DNA of 64,000 bases from [Pasteurella] mairii (GCA_900454475.1 UGSS01000002.1:2189605-2253604); one strand, 5' to 3'; positions 1 through 13,733 are shown, counted from the first letter of the stretch. Translations and numbers: made by a program. Notes: generated from the sequence alone by a model not told the origin.

Positions 1-375
1 CAAAGCATCACAGGTACAGCACAAGCCTTGCCAGCATTCAAAGCGCGAGATGGCATTCCTAATTGGCAACACATTGAAAAATGTTTACGGGAATGGAAAC
101 CGCAAGTGGTAGTGGTAGGTCTTCCGCTCAATATGGACGGAAGCGAACAGGATTTAACCCAGCGTGCAAAAAAATTCGCCCAACGCTTACACGGACGCTT
201 CGGGGTCAATGTGGTATTACAAGACGAACGCCTTACCACCACTGAAGCTCGTGCTGAACTCTTCCAACGTGGCGGCTTTAAAGCCCTAAACAAAGGTAAA
301 ATCGACGGAATTTCCGCTTGCTTAATTTTAGAAAGCTGGTTTGAAAATGGTGTGGAAACCATAAAACAACCGTAA
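1..375 (+). CDS. ruvX: Holliday junction resolvase-like / pre-16S rRNA nuclease RuvX (YqgF), 5'-truncated by window edge
   Basis: The reading frame is open from base 1, so the true start lies left of the window. The protein keeps the family's GLPLNMDG motif, the LQDERLTT motif and the C-terminal [16 protein letters not shown] stretch typical of gamma-proteobacterial RuvX. RNase H-fold enzymes of this family process the 16S rRNA 5' end. The N-terminal catalytic Asp is outside the window. A DNA-uptake signal (ACCGCACTT) lies just after the stop. Confidence 0.9.
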   Translation, partial: QSITGTAQALPAFKARDGIPNWQHIEKCLREWKPQVVVVGLPLNMDGSEQDLTQRAKKFAQRLHGRFGVNVVLQDERLTTTEARAELFQRGGFKALNKGKIDGISACLILESWFENGVETIKQP

Positions 376-474
376 ATTTGACCGCACTTTTCCTTTCCCT
401 CCTTTTCACCGCCAGCACAACGTGGCATTGCTAGGAAAATTTGCTCTGTTTGAGTGTGTACACAAGAAAAGTAA

Positions 475-508
475 TAAAAAAGCATAGCGCAAATGCTATA
501 CTTTTTTT
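475..508. terminator. Bidirectional terminator between ruvX and bamD
   Basis: An A-run, an ATAGC/GCTAT stem and a T-run form a hairpin that reads as a terminator on both strands. It sits between convergent genes. Confidence 0.7.
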
Positions 509-536
509 GTGGATTATTTTTTATTTCACCTATTTT

Positions 537-1331
537 TTATTTCGCCTGCGGTACCGTGATTAATTCAGGCTCTTTTGGTTTTTCTACTTCATCAAAATGC
601 TTGCCTTGGTTGGCCTGGATTAAGGTTTCCGTTTGGTTTGCCAACTGGGTTAAATTCATTTTTTCATAAGCTTCTTTCATCAACGGTAGCGCATCTAACG
701 TTGCTTGAGTGTCAGGATATTGACGTAACATGCCCACCACGCGGTTGGCGACCGCTACGTGTGCGTTGCGTTTGGCATAAAATTTAGCAATCGCCAACTC
801 GTGACGCGCAAGGCTGGCTTTGATATATGCCATACGAGCAACCGCATCTGGCGCATAAACACTATTCGGGAAATGTTGCACTAAATTTTGGAAATTGGCA
901 AAAGCGGTTTTAATTGATGAGTTTTCACGAGTGGCACGATCAACGCCAAAGAAATCTTGAATAAAGTTATCCCCCAAAGCAGAATTGGTTAACCCTGCCA
1001 TATAAATAACGTAATCTAAATTCGGGCTGTTCGGATGTAATTGTAAGAAACGATCAGCGGTAACCAAGGTTTTGGTGTAATCTTGCGATTTGTAATAGGC
1101 GTAAATCAAATTAAGCTGGGCTTGTTCGCTGTAAGCGGTTCCTGGGAAGCGGGTATTGACCGCGTCTAAATAGCGAATGGCTTGTGAATAATCCGCATTT
1201 TGCAAATAGGTTTGACCTTTATTATAAAGCTCTTGTTCCGAGCCTTGATCTACTGCTTTGTTGGAACTTGAACAGGCACTGATTGCCAAAGCAGCTAATG
1301 CAACGAGGGTAAGCGATTTTAATTTACGCAT
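537..1331 (-). CDS. bamD: Outer membrane assembly lipoprotein BamD
   Basis: This is the BamD (ComL) lipoprotein of the BAM complex, which inserts beta-barrel proteins into the outer membrane. It has a lipoprotein signal peptide beginning MRKLKSL with lipobox AISAC, then TPR repeats (YNKGQTYLQNADYSQAI and following). I chose the ATG at 1331 because AAGGAT precedes it and the signal peptide starts there. An in-frame upstream ATG would add nine charged residues. The length of 264 aa fits the family. It is divergent from rluD, with about 100 bp between them. Confidence 0.92.
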   Translation of the reverse strand: MRKLKSLTLVALAALAISACSSSNKAVDQGSEQELYNKGQTYLQNADYSQAIRYLDAVNTRFPGTAYSEQAQLNLIYAYYKSQDYTKTLVTADRFLQLHPNSPNLDYVIYMAGLTNSALGDNFIQDFFGVDRATRENSSIKTAFANFQNLVQHFPNSVYAPDAVARMAYIKASLARHELAIAKFYAKRNAHVAVANRVVGMLRQYPDTQATLDALPLMKEAYEKMNLTQLANQTETLIQANQGKHFDEVEKPKEPELITVPQAK

Positions 1332-1435
1332 TGGTTGATCCTTATTTTTTACGTGCAATGATAAATGAGTTACAATTATCCGATATTTTATATAACATTG
1401 CTAAATAAGCAAACTATTCACGGATTTTTTTATTT

Positions 1436-2410
1436 ATGGCACAACTTATTTTGTCGGCTGAAGTCCGACCAGAACAAATGGGACAACGATTAGACCAAAC
1501 TTTGGCGGAATTGTTCCCCGACTATTCCCGCTCGCGACTAAAAACCTGGATCGAAGGCGATTTGGTATTGGTTAACGGGCAAGTCAACAAGGTGCCAAGA
1601 AGCAAAGTCTATGGCGGTGAACAGGTGGAAATTACGGTGGAAGTGGATGATGAGACCCGCTTTGAAGCGGAAAATATTCCGCTGGATATCGTCTATGAAG
1701 ACGAGCATATTTTGGTGATCAATAAGCCGAAAGATTTTGTAGTTCACCCCGGTGCCGGCAATCCGAAAGGCACAGTATTAAATGCGCTACTTTATCATTA
1801 TCCTGAAATTGCAGAAGTACCTCGCGCCGGTATTGTGCACCGCCTGGATAAAGATACTACGGGCTTGATGGTGGTGGCAAAAACCATTCCAGCGCAAACC
1901 AAATTGGTGCGCGATTTGCAAAAACGCAAAATTATCCGTGAATATGAAGCCATTGCCAGTGGCATTATGACCAAAGGTGGTACGGTAGATCAACCCATGG
2001 CGCGCCATCCGACTAAGCGCACTCATATGGCAGTACATCCTTTGGGTAAACCGGCGGTAACCCATTATCGAATTATGGAACGTTTTCGCGATTACACGCG
2101 TTTGCGTTTGCGCCTCGAAACCGGTCGTACCCATCAAATTCGGGTACATATGGCACATATTGCCCATCCATTGCTTGGCGATCAAACCTATGGCGGACGC
2201 CCGCGCCCGCCAAAAAACGCCAGCGAGGAATTAATGCGCGTGATGCGTGAATTTAAACGCCAAGCGTTGCACGCGGTAATGTTGCGTTTGGCGCATCCAA
2301 TTAGTGGCGAGATGATGGAATGGTACGCGCCATTGCCGGCAGACTTCGTTGCATTGGTCGAAGCCTTAAAAGCCGATTATCAATTACATAAGGACGAATT
2401 GGACTATTAA
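1436..2410 (+). CDS. rluD: 23S rRNA pseudouridine synthase RluD
   Basis: The protein has an N-terminal S4 RNA-binding domain (about residues 17-75) and an RluA-family catalytic domain. The HRLDKDTTG motif at residues 135-143 holds the catalytic Asp, and GRTHQIRVHM lies further on. RluD makes the conserved pseudouridines in helix 69 of 23S rRNA. At 324 aa it is full length. pgeF starts 1 nt after its stop, so the two are probably co-transcribed and translationally coupled. Confidence 0.93.
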   Translation: MAQLILSAEVRPEQMGQRLDQTLAELFPDYSRSRLKTWIEGDLVLVNGQVNKVPRSKVYGGEQVEITVEVDDETRFEAENIPLDIVYEDEHILVINKPKDFVVHPGAGNPKGTVLNALLYHYPEIAEVPRAGIVHRLDKDTTGLMVVAKTIPAQTKLVRDLQKRKIIREYEAIASGIMTKGGTVDQPMARHPTKRTHMAVHPLGKPAVTHYRIMERFRDYTRLRLRLETGRTHQIRVHMAHIAHPLLGDQTYGGRPRPPKNASEELMRVMREFKRQALHAVMLRLAHPISGEMMEWYAPLPADFVALVEALKADYQLHKDELDY

Positions 2411-2411
2411 T

Positions 2412-3146
2412 ATGAAACACCTAACCCCAACGTGGCAAGCGCCAAAAAACGTCCACGCCTTGATGACCTTGCGTCAAGGAGGATATAGCCAAGCGCCTTA
2501 TGACAGTTTTAATTTGGGTGATCATGTGGGCGATGAAAAAAGTGCGGTCAAAAATAACCGCACTTTATTAACCGAACAATTCGGCTTGCCACAATATCCG
2601 ATTTTTCTGACGCAAACCCACAGCACCAAGGTGCTACATTTACCTTGTGACGGAAACGATCTCAATGCGGATGCCGCTTATACCCATCAGCCCAAGCAAG
2701 TCTGCTTAGTGATGACCGCCGATTGTTTGCCAGTGTTGTTCACTAACCGACAAGGCAATGAAGTCGCTGCAGCTCACGCCGGCTGGCGTGGATTGTGCGA
2801 CGGTATTTTGGAGCAAACGCTAGATTGTTTTCAATCGCCAAAAGAGGACATTATGGCATGGTTCGGCGCGGCTATCGGTCCGAGCGCCTTTCAAGTGAGC
2901 GAAGACGTGGTGGCGCAATTTGCGGCACATGATCCGCAAGCCCAACAAGCCTTTCTCCCTGATCCTAACGCCTCTGGGAAATATTTAGGCAATCTCTACC
3001 AACTTGCCCGCCAACGTCTCAACGCCTTGGGCGTGACGCAAATCAGTGGCGGAGAGCATTGTACCTATTTAGATCAACAGCAATTTTTCTCTTATCGCCG
3101 AGAGAAACAAACAGGAAGAATGGCATCATTAATTTGGTTTGAATAA
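2412..3146 (+). CDS. pgeF: Purine nucleoside phosphorylase / peptidoglycan editing factor PgeF (YfiH)
   Basis: This is a Cu-oxidase_4 (DUF152) family protein. The metal and active-site motifs TADCLPV (Cys) and AAAHAGWRG (His) are present. The family has been assigned a purine nucleoside phosphorylase/adenosine deaminase activity and a role in peptidoglycan editing. It overlaps the end of the rluD transcript and has no room for its own promoter. An inverted pair of DNA-uptake signals lies inside the coding sequence (separate entry). Confidence 0.88.
   Translation: MKHLTPTWQAPKNVHALMTLRQGGYSQAPYDSFNLGDHVGDEKSAVKNNRTLLTEQFGLPQYPIFLTQTHSTKVLHLPCDGNDLNADAAYTHQPKQVCLVMTADCLPVLFTNRQGNEVAAAHAGWRGLCDGILEQTLDCFQSPKEDIMAWFGAAIGPSAFQVSEDVVAQFAAHDPQAQQAFLPDPNASGKYLGNLYQLARQRLNALGVTQISGGEHCTYLDQQQFFSYRREKQTGRMASLIWFE
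2539..2566. repeat. Inverted pair of DNA-uptake signal sequences inside pgeF
   Basis: AAAGTGCGGT at 2539-2548 and ACCGCACTTT at 2557-2566 form a perfect 10-bp inverted repeat with an 8-nt loop. Such USS pairs usually lie after genes as terminators. This one is within the reading frame. Confidence 0.9.
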
Positions 3147-3244
3147 ACAGGCGTTTATAGATAAAAAAATATCCCTCTTAATCAGAGAGATATTGACAAA
3201 ACAGCGGAAAAATCGACCGCACTTTACTAAGGTATGCGCCCGAA

Positions 3245-3847
3245 TTACGATTTTTTCTTCAATTTCGACCATACTTTATCTTCTTGTCCGCGCCATAGAC
3301 GTTGGATATTGTCGTGATGGCGGTAAATCAATAAACAGCACACCAGTGCAACGGGAAAAGTAAATTCCGGTTTGAACCACCACACATAAAACGGGACTAA
3401 CAAGGCGGTCACCACAGCGCTCAAAGAAGAATAACCACTGATCACAAAAACAAACAACCAAGTGCCAATCATACTGCCGGCAACGCCCCAAGCGATCGGC
3501 GCAATAGCACCAAACGCGGTAGCAACACCTTTTCCGCCTTTGAATTTAAAGAAAACCGGAAAAATATGTCCCAAACACGCGCCTAACGCGACCATCCCCA
3601 GCTCAAACTGACTTAATCCAAGATAATAACCGCCCCATACTGGCAACATCCCTTTTAAAATGTCAAACAACAATACCGCCAACGCTGCCCAACGTCCGCC
3701 AATGCGTAACACATTCGTCGCGCCAGGATTGTGCGAACCGCTTTCTCTCGGATCCGGCAAACCTGCCATTTTGCAGAATAAAATCGCACTTGATATGGAG
3801 CCTAACAAATAGGCAAATAACATATAAAAAAGCGCAAAAATGCTCAT
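3245..3847 (-). CDS. plsY: Glycerol-3-phosphate acyltransferase PlsY
   Basis: This multi-pass inner-membrane acyltransferase uses acyl-phosphate to acylate glycerol-3-phosphate, the first step of phospholipid synthesis. Family motifs GSxSx[13 protein letters not shown] and FKGGKGVAT are visible. I chose the ATG at 3847 because AAAGGA lies at the right distance upstream. Two earlier in-frame codons are too close to that site. It is convergent with pgeF, divergent from folB, and about 200 aa as expected. Confidence 0.92.
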   Translation of the reverse strand: MSIFALFYMLFAYLLGSISSAILFCKMAGLPDPRESGSHNPGATNVLRIGGRWAALAVLLFDILKGMLPVWGGYYLGLSQFELGMVALGACLGHIFPVFFKFKGGKGVATAFGAIAPIAWGVAGSMIGTWLFVFVISGYSSLSAVVTALLVPFYVWWFKPEFTFPVALVCCLLIYRHHDNIQRLWRGQEDKVWSKLKKKS

Positions 3848-3962
3848 CATCAATCCTTTTGTCATGAAAAAAGAAAAAAATTTGTTCGTCTATTCTACAG
3901 AAAAGCGCATAAACTTGATAGCATAATACGCATTATGCTAAATATATTAGGGGAGTTATCAA

Positions 3963-4319
3963 ATGGATCGCATTTTTATTGAGGGATTAACCGTTTTCGC
4001 ACAAATTGGCGTTTACGATTGGGAACAACAAATCAAGCAAAAGTTGGTATTTGATTTGGAAATGGCATGGGACAGCGAAAAAGCGGCGCAAACGGATAAC
4101 GTCACGTATTGCTTAAATTATGCGCAAGTCAGCGAATTTATTATTGATTATGTCCAATCTAAACCCTTTTTGTTAATTGAACGGGTGGCGTATGAAGTAG
4201 CGGAGGCGCTACAACAACGCTTTGCGATTCCTTGGATAAAGCTCAAACTGAGTAAGCCTAAAGCAGTGGCACAGGCGAATAATGTCGGCATTATCATAGA
4301 AAAAGGACAATTGATATGA
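3963..4319 (+). CDS. folB: Dihydroneopterin aldolase FolB
   Basis: At 118 aa this is a full-length FolB, the folate-pathway enzyme that cleaves 7,8-dihydroneopterin. It begins MDRIFIEGLTVFAQIGVYDWE, the usual family N-terminus, and ends with the conserved KLSKPKAV segment. A clear GGGGAG ribosome site precedes the ATG. The decayed transporter downstream starts in an overlapping ATGA. Confidence 0.93.
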   Translation: MDRIFIEGLTVFAQIGVYDWEQQIKQKLVFDLEMAWDSEKAAQTDNVTYCLNYAQVSEFIIDYVQSKPFLLIERVAYEVAEALQQRFAIPWIKLKLSKPKAVAQANNVGIIIEKGQLI

Positions 4320-4661
4320 ACAAACAAGGATATGGATATTTTTGCTTAATTCTTGCTACATTATTTTGGAGTGGAAATTCTATTTAGGGTAACCTCTTCC
4401 TTTTCCCATCTATTCTGCATTTACCACTGAACAATGGGAAATCGTTGCTTATTTGATTCTCGCGTCATCAATTTGTCTTACGCTTTTTAAAATGACGGGA
4501 TCTCTATCGTCTATTGCAAAAAAGGTGCGGTTGTTGTCAACATCTCGCCCTTATTTGCCACGAACATAAGTATTCTTATTTTAGGCGAAAGACCGCATGT
4601 TTAGCATATTATCGGCACCATCTTAATCGTGATCGGATTATTGCTGTATAACCGCAAGTAG
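4316..4661 (+). pseudogene. Remnant of an EamA/DMT-family transporter
   Basis: The start overlaps the folB stop and encodes a first membrane helix (YFCLILATLFWSGNSI), then hits a stop. Later pieces in shifting frames read as the end of a DMT permease: a YLILASSICLTLF helix, then VVVNISPLFAT, ILILGERPHV and IIGTILIVIGLLLYNRK. The middle of the gene is deleted and there are several stops and frameshifts. Its tail overlaps the end of the HAD gene on the other strand. Confidence 0.8.
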
Positions 4662-5369
4662 TTGAGATAATTCATTAATTTCTACGGTGGGTAATAAGCG
4701 CGCGTCACTAAACGCAACAATGGTCTCGCCGGATAAATTGATCCACACCGCTTGGCATCCTGCTTGCAACGCGCCCTGTACATCAGTGATCAAATTATCG
4801 CCTACGTGCAAAATATCCTGTGGCGCAATGTTTAACGTCGTTGCACAATGATGAAACATATCAGGATGTGGCTTGGCGCGGAAATGCCCTTTGGGATAGG
4901 CTTCGCCGGCGCGAAAATAATGATCAAAATAATGCAAGCCGATACGTTTTGGATCTACGTTACCGTTCGTGATCGCAATTAACGGATAATGGGGTTTAAG
5001 TGTGGTCAATATTTCCACCGTTTCATGTGGCAATTGAATTTTATTGCGCCATTTAAAGAAAATTGCCATGGCTTGCTGACAAATTTGCGCAATTTCGACC
5101 GCACTCTTTTGCTGAAATTGTAACAAGGCGGTCAAGGTTTCTGCACGCCAAGCGGTCACATCATGGGTTAAATGGGGAAATTGTTGTGCCATACGATCGC
5201 GCCAAGATTGCCAATATTCTTGATTAAATTCAGCAATTTTGCCGCGTGTTTTCACATAATCAATAAAGTGCCATTCCGCCTGGCGAATGATCTCGCGGTT
5301 ATCATATAGCGTATCGTCCAAATCAAAGCTGATGGCGCGAAAAGGTTGCAAAGTGCGGTAAAATTTCAT
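4638..5369 (-). CDS. yigB: HAD-superfamily hydrolase, YigB-like (flavin-pathway phosphatase)
   Basis: HAD motif I is SFDLDDTLYD, motif II is AITNGN and the late motif is HVGDNLITDVQGA. In E. coli YigB dephosphorylates FMN and the riboflavin precursor 5-amino-6-ribitylamino-uracil phosphate. Synteny with xerC immediately upstream (xerC-yigB as in E. coli) supports YigB, though HAD specificity cannot be read from sequence. It is 243 aa and lies 9 nt after xerC, so probably in an operon with it. Confidence 0.8.
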   Translation of the reverse strand: MKFYRTLQPFRAISFDLDDTLYDNREIIRQAEWHFIDYVKTRGKIAEFNQEYWQSWRDRMAQQFPHLTHDVTAWRAETLTALLQFQQKSAVEIAQICQQAMAIFFKWRNKIQLPHETVEILTTLKPHYPLIAITNGNVDPKRIGLHYFDHYFRAGEAYPKGHFRAKPHPDMFHHCATTLNIAPQDILHVGDNLITDVQGALQAGCQAVWINLSGETIVAFSDARLLPTVEINELSQLLAVIQQ

Positions 5370-5378
5370 GTGGTTTTC

Positions 5379-6266
5379 CTATTTTTTTCGCTTTGCCCGC
5401 GGATGAGCCGCATCATAAACTTGCGCAAGATGTTGAAAATTGAGATGGGTGTAAATTTGCGTCGTGGACAAATTGCTATGTCCGAGCAATTCTTGCACCG
5501 CACGCAAATCCGAACTGTTTTCCAGCATATGGGTGGCAAAAGAATGGCGTAATTTGTGCGGGTTAAGATGGCTGTTTAAGCCTTGCCGAATGCCCCAAAC
5601 TTCAAGGCGCTTTTGAATTGCCCGTTGCGTCATGCGATTGCCAAGCTGACTGACAAAAAGTGCCTCATCTTTTGGGTTAAATAATGACCGCACTTTTAAC
5701 CATTGTTGAATGGCATGGGAAGCATAGCGTCCGAAAGGCAAGATACGTTCTTTGTTCCCCTTCCCCAGCACACGTACTTCACGCGAGCGCGTATTGATGC
5801 TACTTAAATTTAAGCCTTGCAATTCGGATAGGCGCAATCCAGAACTGTACATCAACTCCATCATCGCGCGATCACGAATATCGATCGGCTCTTTGCTATC
5901 ATTCGCCAGCAGTTGCTGTACTTGTTCCGCATCAATATTTTTGGGCAAATGCTTCGCTTGTTTTGGCGCAGAAATACTCACAGCGGGGTTAACCGCCAAC
6001 ACACCTTGGCGGACTAAATATGCCAAAAATTGGCGTAACGCCGACAAGCGCAACGCTAAACTTTTTTCTTTTAAACCGTCTTTTTTGCTTTGTGCCAACA
6101 CAAAACGCACCACACTCGGCGTTATTTGTTGCCATTGGTGAATATCGTTTTGCTGCAAAATCGCGCACACCGCCTTCAATTGACGTTGATAATTCGCCAA
6201 AGTATGCGGGCTTAATTGGCGCTCAATTTTAAGGTAATTCAAATATTGATGTAGTGACGTTTGCAT
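5379..6266 (-). CDS. xerC: Site-specific tyrosine recombinase XerC
   Basis: At 295 aa this is a full tyrosine recombinase with an N-terminal SAM-like core-binding domain (about 1-90). The complete catalytic set is present: Arg145 (SSGLRLSE), Lys169, His237 and Arg240 (HKLRHSF), His263 (LGHS) and Tyr272 (IYTH). With XerD it resolves chromosome dimers at dif. Its position next to yigB is the chromosomal xerC context, so I do not read it as a mobile-element integrase. Its ATG overlaps a stop codon in the form TAATG. Confidence 0.93.
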   Translation of the reverse strand: MQTSLHQYLNYLKIERQLSPHTLANYQRQLKAVCAILQQNDIHQWQQITPSVVRFVLAQSKKDGLKEKSLALRLSALRQFLAYLVRQGVLAVNPAVSISAPKQAKHLPKNIDAEQVQQLLANDSKEPIDIRDRAMMELMYSSGLRLSELQGLNLSSINTRSREVRVLGKGNKERILPFGRYASHAIQQWLKVRSLFNPKDEALFVSQLGNRMTQRAIQKRLEVWGIRQGLNSHLNPHKLRHSFATHMLENSSDLRAVQELLGHSNLSTTQIYTHLNFQHLAQVYDAAHPRAKRKK

Positions 6267-6441
6267 TAGGCGTTGTCCATGTAATTTGCCATCCAGTGTT
6301 GCAAATATTGCTCCACAATCTTGACCAGATATTTTATAAGAATAACGCTCGTCGAGAGTAGGATACTTGTCTTATGATCATTGAATAACAAAATTTTGAC
6401 TTGTGCTACAAAATCATTTTTTACCTATAATATTTACCAAA
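6266..6441 (-). other. Possible remnant of the gene normally between dapF and xerC
   Basis: An open stretch on the minus strand ends ...[16 protein letters not shown] with its TAA overlapping the xerC ATG. It is open for about 55 codons with no convincing start. In E. coli a DUF484 gene (yigA) sits between dapF and xerC. This could be its decayed tail, but homology cannot be shown by eye. Confidence 0.3.
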
Positions 6442-7266
6442 CTAAAGCCGAATAACGCCGTCGTAAATATGTGTGGCATCACCAGTCATATAAAGTGGCG
6501 AACCAACACCTCTCCATTCAATCATTAAGCTGCCGCCCGGCAAATCAACTCGCACGCTATTATCCAGCAAACCTTGCATAATACCAATCGCTACCGCCGC
6601 ACAAGCGCCGCTGCCGCAAGCTTGAGTCTCTCCAGCGCCACGCTCGTAAACCCGTAATTTAATATGTTGGCGATTCATCACTTGCATAAATCCAGCATTC
6701 ACACGTTCCGGAAAACGTTCATGACTTTCCAATAAAGGTCCAAGTTCAGCAACATTAGCAGTAGCAATATCGTCAACCTGAACAACGCAGTGCGGATTAC
6801 CCATTGATACAGCGCCACAAAGTACAGTTTGAAGGTCCGTGCGCAAAATATAATTTTTTTCAAATTTATTCGCAATAAATGGTATTTTTGCCGGCTCCCA
6901 AATAGGCTCGCCCATATTCACGCGGATCATTCCATCATCTTTAACACTTAAAATCATTTTTCCATTTGCGGTACTAACCGCAATATCTTTTTTGTTGGTC
7001 AACCCTTTAAGTGTTACAAAACGAGCAAAACAACGTGCACCATTGCCACATTGTGCCACTTCGCTACCGTCCGCGTTAAAAATGCGGTAATGAAAATCTA
7101 ATTCCGGATCATAAGGTGGTTCAACAATCAATAATTGATCAAAACCAATTCCGCAATGGCGATCTGCTAATTTTTTGATAGTTTCCGTTGGAAAATAAAC
7201 ATTTTGAGTCACTGCATCGACGACAACAAAATCATTACCTAAACCGTGCATTTTAGAAAACTGCAT
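6442..7266 (-). CDS. dapF: Diaminopimelate epimerase DapF
   Basis: DapF converts LL- to meso-diaminopimelate for lysine and peptidoglycan synthesis. The two active-site cysteines are in [12 protein letters not shown] and [12 protein letters not shown]. The length of 274 aa and N-terminus [13 protein letters not shown] match the H. influenzae enzyme. The ATG at 7266 has AAAGGTAG upstream. An in-frame ATG 48 nt earlier has no ribosome site. Confidence 0.94.
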   Translation of the reverse strand: MQFSKMHGLGNDFVVVDAVTQNVYFPTETIKKLADRHCGIGFDQLLIVEPPYDPELDFHYRIFNADGSEVAQCGNGARCFARFVTLKGLTNKKDIAVSTANGKMILSVKDDGMIRVNMGEPIWEPAKIPFIANKFEKNYILRTDLQTVLCGAVSMGNPHCVVQVDDIATANVAELGPLLESHERFPERVNAGFMQVMNRQHIKLRVYERGAGETQACGSGACAAVAIGIMQGLLDNSVRVDLPGGSLMIEWRGVGSPLYMTGDATHIYDGVIRL

Positions 7267-7389
7267 TGTACTACCTTTAAAACTTGTAAACACTCCTTGC
7301 ATTATAATCAGCAAGTTTTAGAGAGTAAACAAAGTTTAAAGAATAAAAATAAGTAATAATATATTGAAATAATGGGGAAATACACTATA

Positions 7390-7465
7390 TGGCAGGGGCG
7401 GAGAGGCTCGAACTCCCAACACCCGGTTTTGGAGACCGGTGCTCTACCAATTGAACTACGCCCCT
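7390..7465 (-). tRNA. tRNA-Trp (CCA)
   Basis: A 76-nt cloverleaf with encoded CCA end, GTTCGAG T-loop and anticodon CCA in CCGGTCTCCAAAACCGG. It is the last gene of the rRNA operon. Confidence 0.95.
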
Positions 7466-7481
7466 ATTGGTATGAAAGAAT

Positions 7482-7558
7482 TGGCGGAATGGACGGGACT
7501 CGAACCCGCGACCCCCTGCGTGACAGGCAGGTATTCTAACCAGCTGAACTACCACTCC
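7482..7558 (-). tRNA. tRNA-Asp (GTC)
   Basis: A 77-nt cloverleaf with anticodon GTC in CCTGCCTGTCACGCAGG, GTTCGAG T-loop and encoded CCA. Confidence 0.95.
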
Positions 7559-7572
7559 GCTAAATGTGGTAT

Positions 7573-7685
7573 TTGGCAGTGTCCTACTCTCACATGGGGA
7601 AACCCCACACTACCATCGGCGTTACAGCGTTTCACTTCTAAGTTCGGCATGGAATTAGGTGGTTCCACTGCACTATTGCTGCCAA
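7573..7685 (-). rRNA. rrf: 5S rRNA, second (distal) copy
   Basis: A complete 5S sequence with the ACGCCGATGGTAGTGTGG core. It differs from the proximal copy mainly in paired changes: terminal stem GGCAG/CTGCC replaces GGCGG/CCGCC, and GGAA/TTCC replaces GGGA/CCCC. It is therefore probably a functional variant and not a decayed duplicate. End positions are approximate to a few bases. Confidence 0.93.
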
Positions 7686-7740
7686 AAAATTTTTATTTTG
7701 TTAACCTACTCTGAATAAATAGGCTAACAAAATAATGACC

Positions 7741-7852
7741 TGGCGGTGCCCTACTCTCACATGGGGATGCCCCACACTACCATCGGCGTTACAGCGTTTC
7801 ACTTCTGAGTTCGGCATGGGGTCAGGTGGTCCCACTGCACTATCGCCGCCAA
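7741..7852 (-). rRNA. rrf: 5S rRNA, first (proximal) copy
   Basis: A complete 5S gene with the standard terminal stem (GGCGG/CCGCC), about 200 nt after the 23S gene. It is separated from the distal 5S copy by an AT-rich 55-nt spacer. Ends are approximate. Confidence 0.95.
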
Positions 7853-8052
7853 GATTATTCTTTCGATGATTTCACCTTTCGGTGCTCTATCCTATCTTCT
7901 TGCTTTGTTTTGTCTTTGTTCTTCGTCTCTATTCTTTCTCTTAAATCCGAAACAAGCTGTCTACTGTATTCTTTTCGCTTTCGCACTTTTGTACTTCTCT
8001 CTTTCGTCTCTAGTCTCGTTGTACACCCCAAACTAAAACGCTTGAGGTTGTA

Positions 8053-10950
<2,898 letters not shown>

Positions 10951-11121
10951 ATACAACCTCAAACATTTTATGCTTAACGGTAGTATTACAACTAAACACT
11001 TAACTGCCTTTTCTCAGTTAAGATTTTCTTTCGAACTACTCAGACTTTCCTTTTTATCAGTTCCTACTCTCGTAAGCCCTGACTTGAAAAATCTCTCAGT
11101 TTTCAGCTTGTTTCCAATTTT

Positions 11122-11132
11122 TTAAAGAACAA
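11122..11132 (-). promoter_or_regulatory. boxA-like antitermination site in the 16S-23S spacer
   Basis: TTGTTCTTTAA on the minus strand resembles rrn boxA and lies about 170 nt before the 23S gene. In other bacteria NusB/NusE bind here to sustain transcription through 23S. Confidence 0.6.
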
Positions 11133-11232
11133 TAGATATTTGCCTTTCAGCAAATCATCATGACTAAATACATGTTAATAAAATTTATCACCCATAAAGT
11201 GGGTCTATACTATGCACTTAGGCATGATGATT

Positions 11233-11308
11233 TGGTGGAGATAAGCGGGATCGAACCGCTGACCTCCTGCGTGCAAGGCAGGCGCTCTCCCAGCTGAGCT
11301 ATATCCCC
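11233..11308 (-). tRNA. tRNA-Ala (TGC)
   Basis: A 76-nt cloverleaf, anticodon TGC in CCTGCCTTGCACGCAGG, in the 16S-23S spacer with encoded CCA. Confidence 0.95.
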
Positions 11309-11394
11309 AGTCATCAACAATTCCCTTTAGCTTTCACTCTCACTCAATTTATATTACTTTTCACTTTCGTTAAGTATGCTATATTAGCATTGAG

Positions 11395-11471
<77 letters not shown>

Positions 11472-11551
11472 AAAAGGATGTTTCTTTGTCTTTTTCTTGT
11501 CTACAATATCTCAGCCAATCTGTGTGAACACTCGCTATCACTTCATTTAGT

Positions 11552-13091
<1,540 letters not shown>

Positions 13092-13244
13092 AAGTTCAAT
13101 CGCTCAATATTCTGCTTAGCTAAAGTTTACATATCACTCTACGTAATTATGAATTTCTAGTTTAAGCACCTATTAAGACTTCAAAATTAAAAATTATTTT
13201 TAAACAAAGTCAATCAACAAGTGCCCACACAGATTGTCTGATAT

Positions 13245-13258
13245 ATTGTTAAAGAACA
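13245..13258 (-). promoter_or_regulatory. rrn leader boxA
   Basis: TGTTCTTTAACAAT on the minus strand matches the rrn boxA consensus (TGCTCTTTAACAAT) with one change. It lies about 155 nt upstream of 16S and downstream of the P1-like promoter. Confidence 0.75.
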
Positions 13259-13372
13259 TTTGCATTTGGCAAGGCTTGAAATTCTAATTAAACTTCCCTC
13301 TCATGTCAATCAGAAAATAAAACTTTTTCTTTCACTTCCTGACCGATTGCTGCTCTTGCGTTGCGGAGGCGT

Positions 13373-13400
13373 ATTATAGTGATTTGAATTCATCTCGCAA
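13373..13400 (-). promoter_or_regulatory. rRNA operon P1-like promoter
   Basis: On the minus strand TTGCGA (13395-13400) is followed by a 16-nt spacer and a perfect TATAAT (13373-13378), then a GC-rich discriminator (ACGCCTCCGC). The short spacer and GC discriminator are typical of stringently controlled rRNA promoters. Confidence 0.8.
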
Positions 13401-13570
13401 GTACTTTTTTCACAAAAACCTCATTATAAAATCAATTGGTAGTTTTTTACCCGCCTTTTGTATCTTTTATCTACAACAAAACTAAATAAAAATAGCTAGA
13501 ACAACAAATTTTATTTTGTCAAAGGGAAATTTGCACAAAATGCGGTTTTTGAGGCACTCTTTTTTATTTC

Positions 13571-13703
13571 CTCGATCAAGTTCACAATTTTGCAACATAA
13601 TTTACATAAACTTTTCATTAATCGCTAAGTATGTGCTATAACATTATCTGAAGTGGTTATTCTTAATCACGACTTTTGGTATAAACAGGGTAATTTGCTG
13701 TTT
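13571..13703 (+). promoter_or_regulatory. tfoX/sxy promoter, CRP half-site and structured leader
   Basis: TGCTATAAC (13634-13642) is an extended -10 putting transcription start near 13649. CTCGA-N6-TCACA (13571-13586) matches one half of a CRP site, centred near -70. The leader holds two hairpins: GTGGTTA/TAATCAC (13653-13670) and AAACAG/CTGTTT (13683-13703). H. influenzae sxy is known to be CRP-controlled and limited by leader secondary structure. Equivalence here is inference. Confidence 0.55.
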
Positions 13704-13733
13704 AAGTGAAAACTTTGGACAAAAGGATCTTGT

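Noticed and set aside
3139-3363. Plus-strand frame overlapping the pgeF end and plsY
   Set aside because: It lies antisense to plsY, has no ribosome site and reads as low-quality protein.
5379-6266. XerC as an ICE integrase
   Set aside because: It sits in the conserved chromosomal xerC-yigB context with core genes on both sides and far from the ICE.
7439-7714. Frame across tRNA-Trp, tRNA-Asp and 5S
   Set aside because: It covers three RNA genes on the other strand and is therefore spurious.
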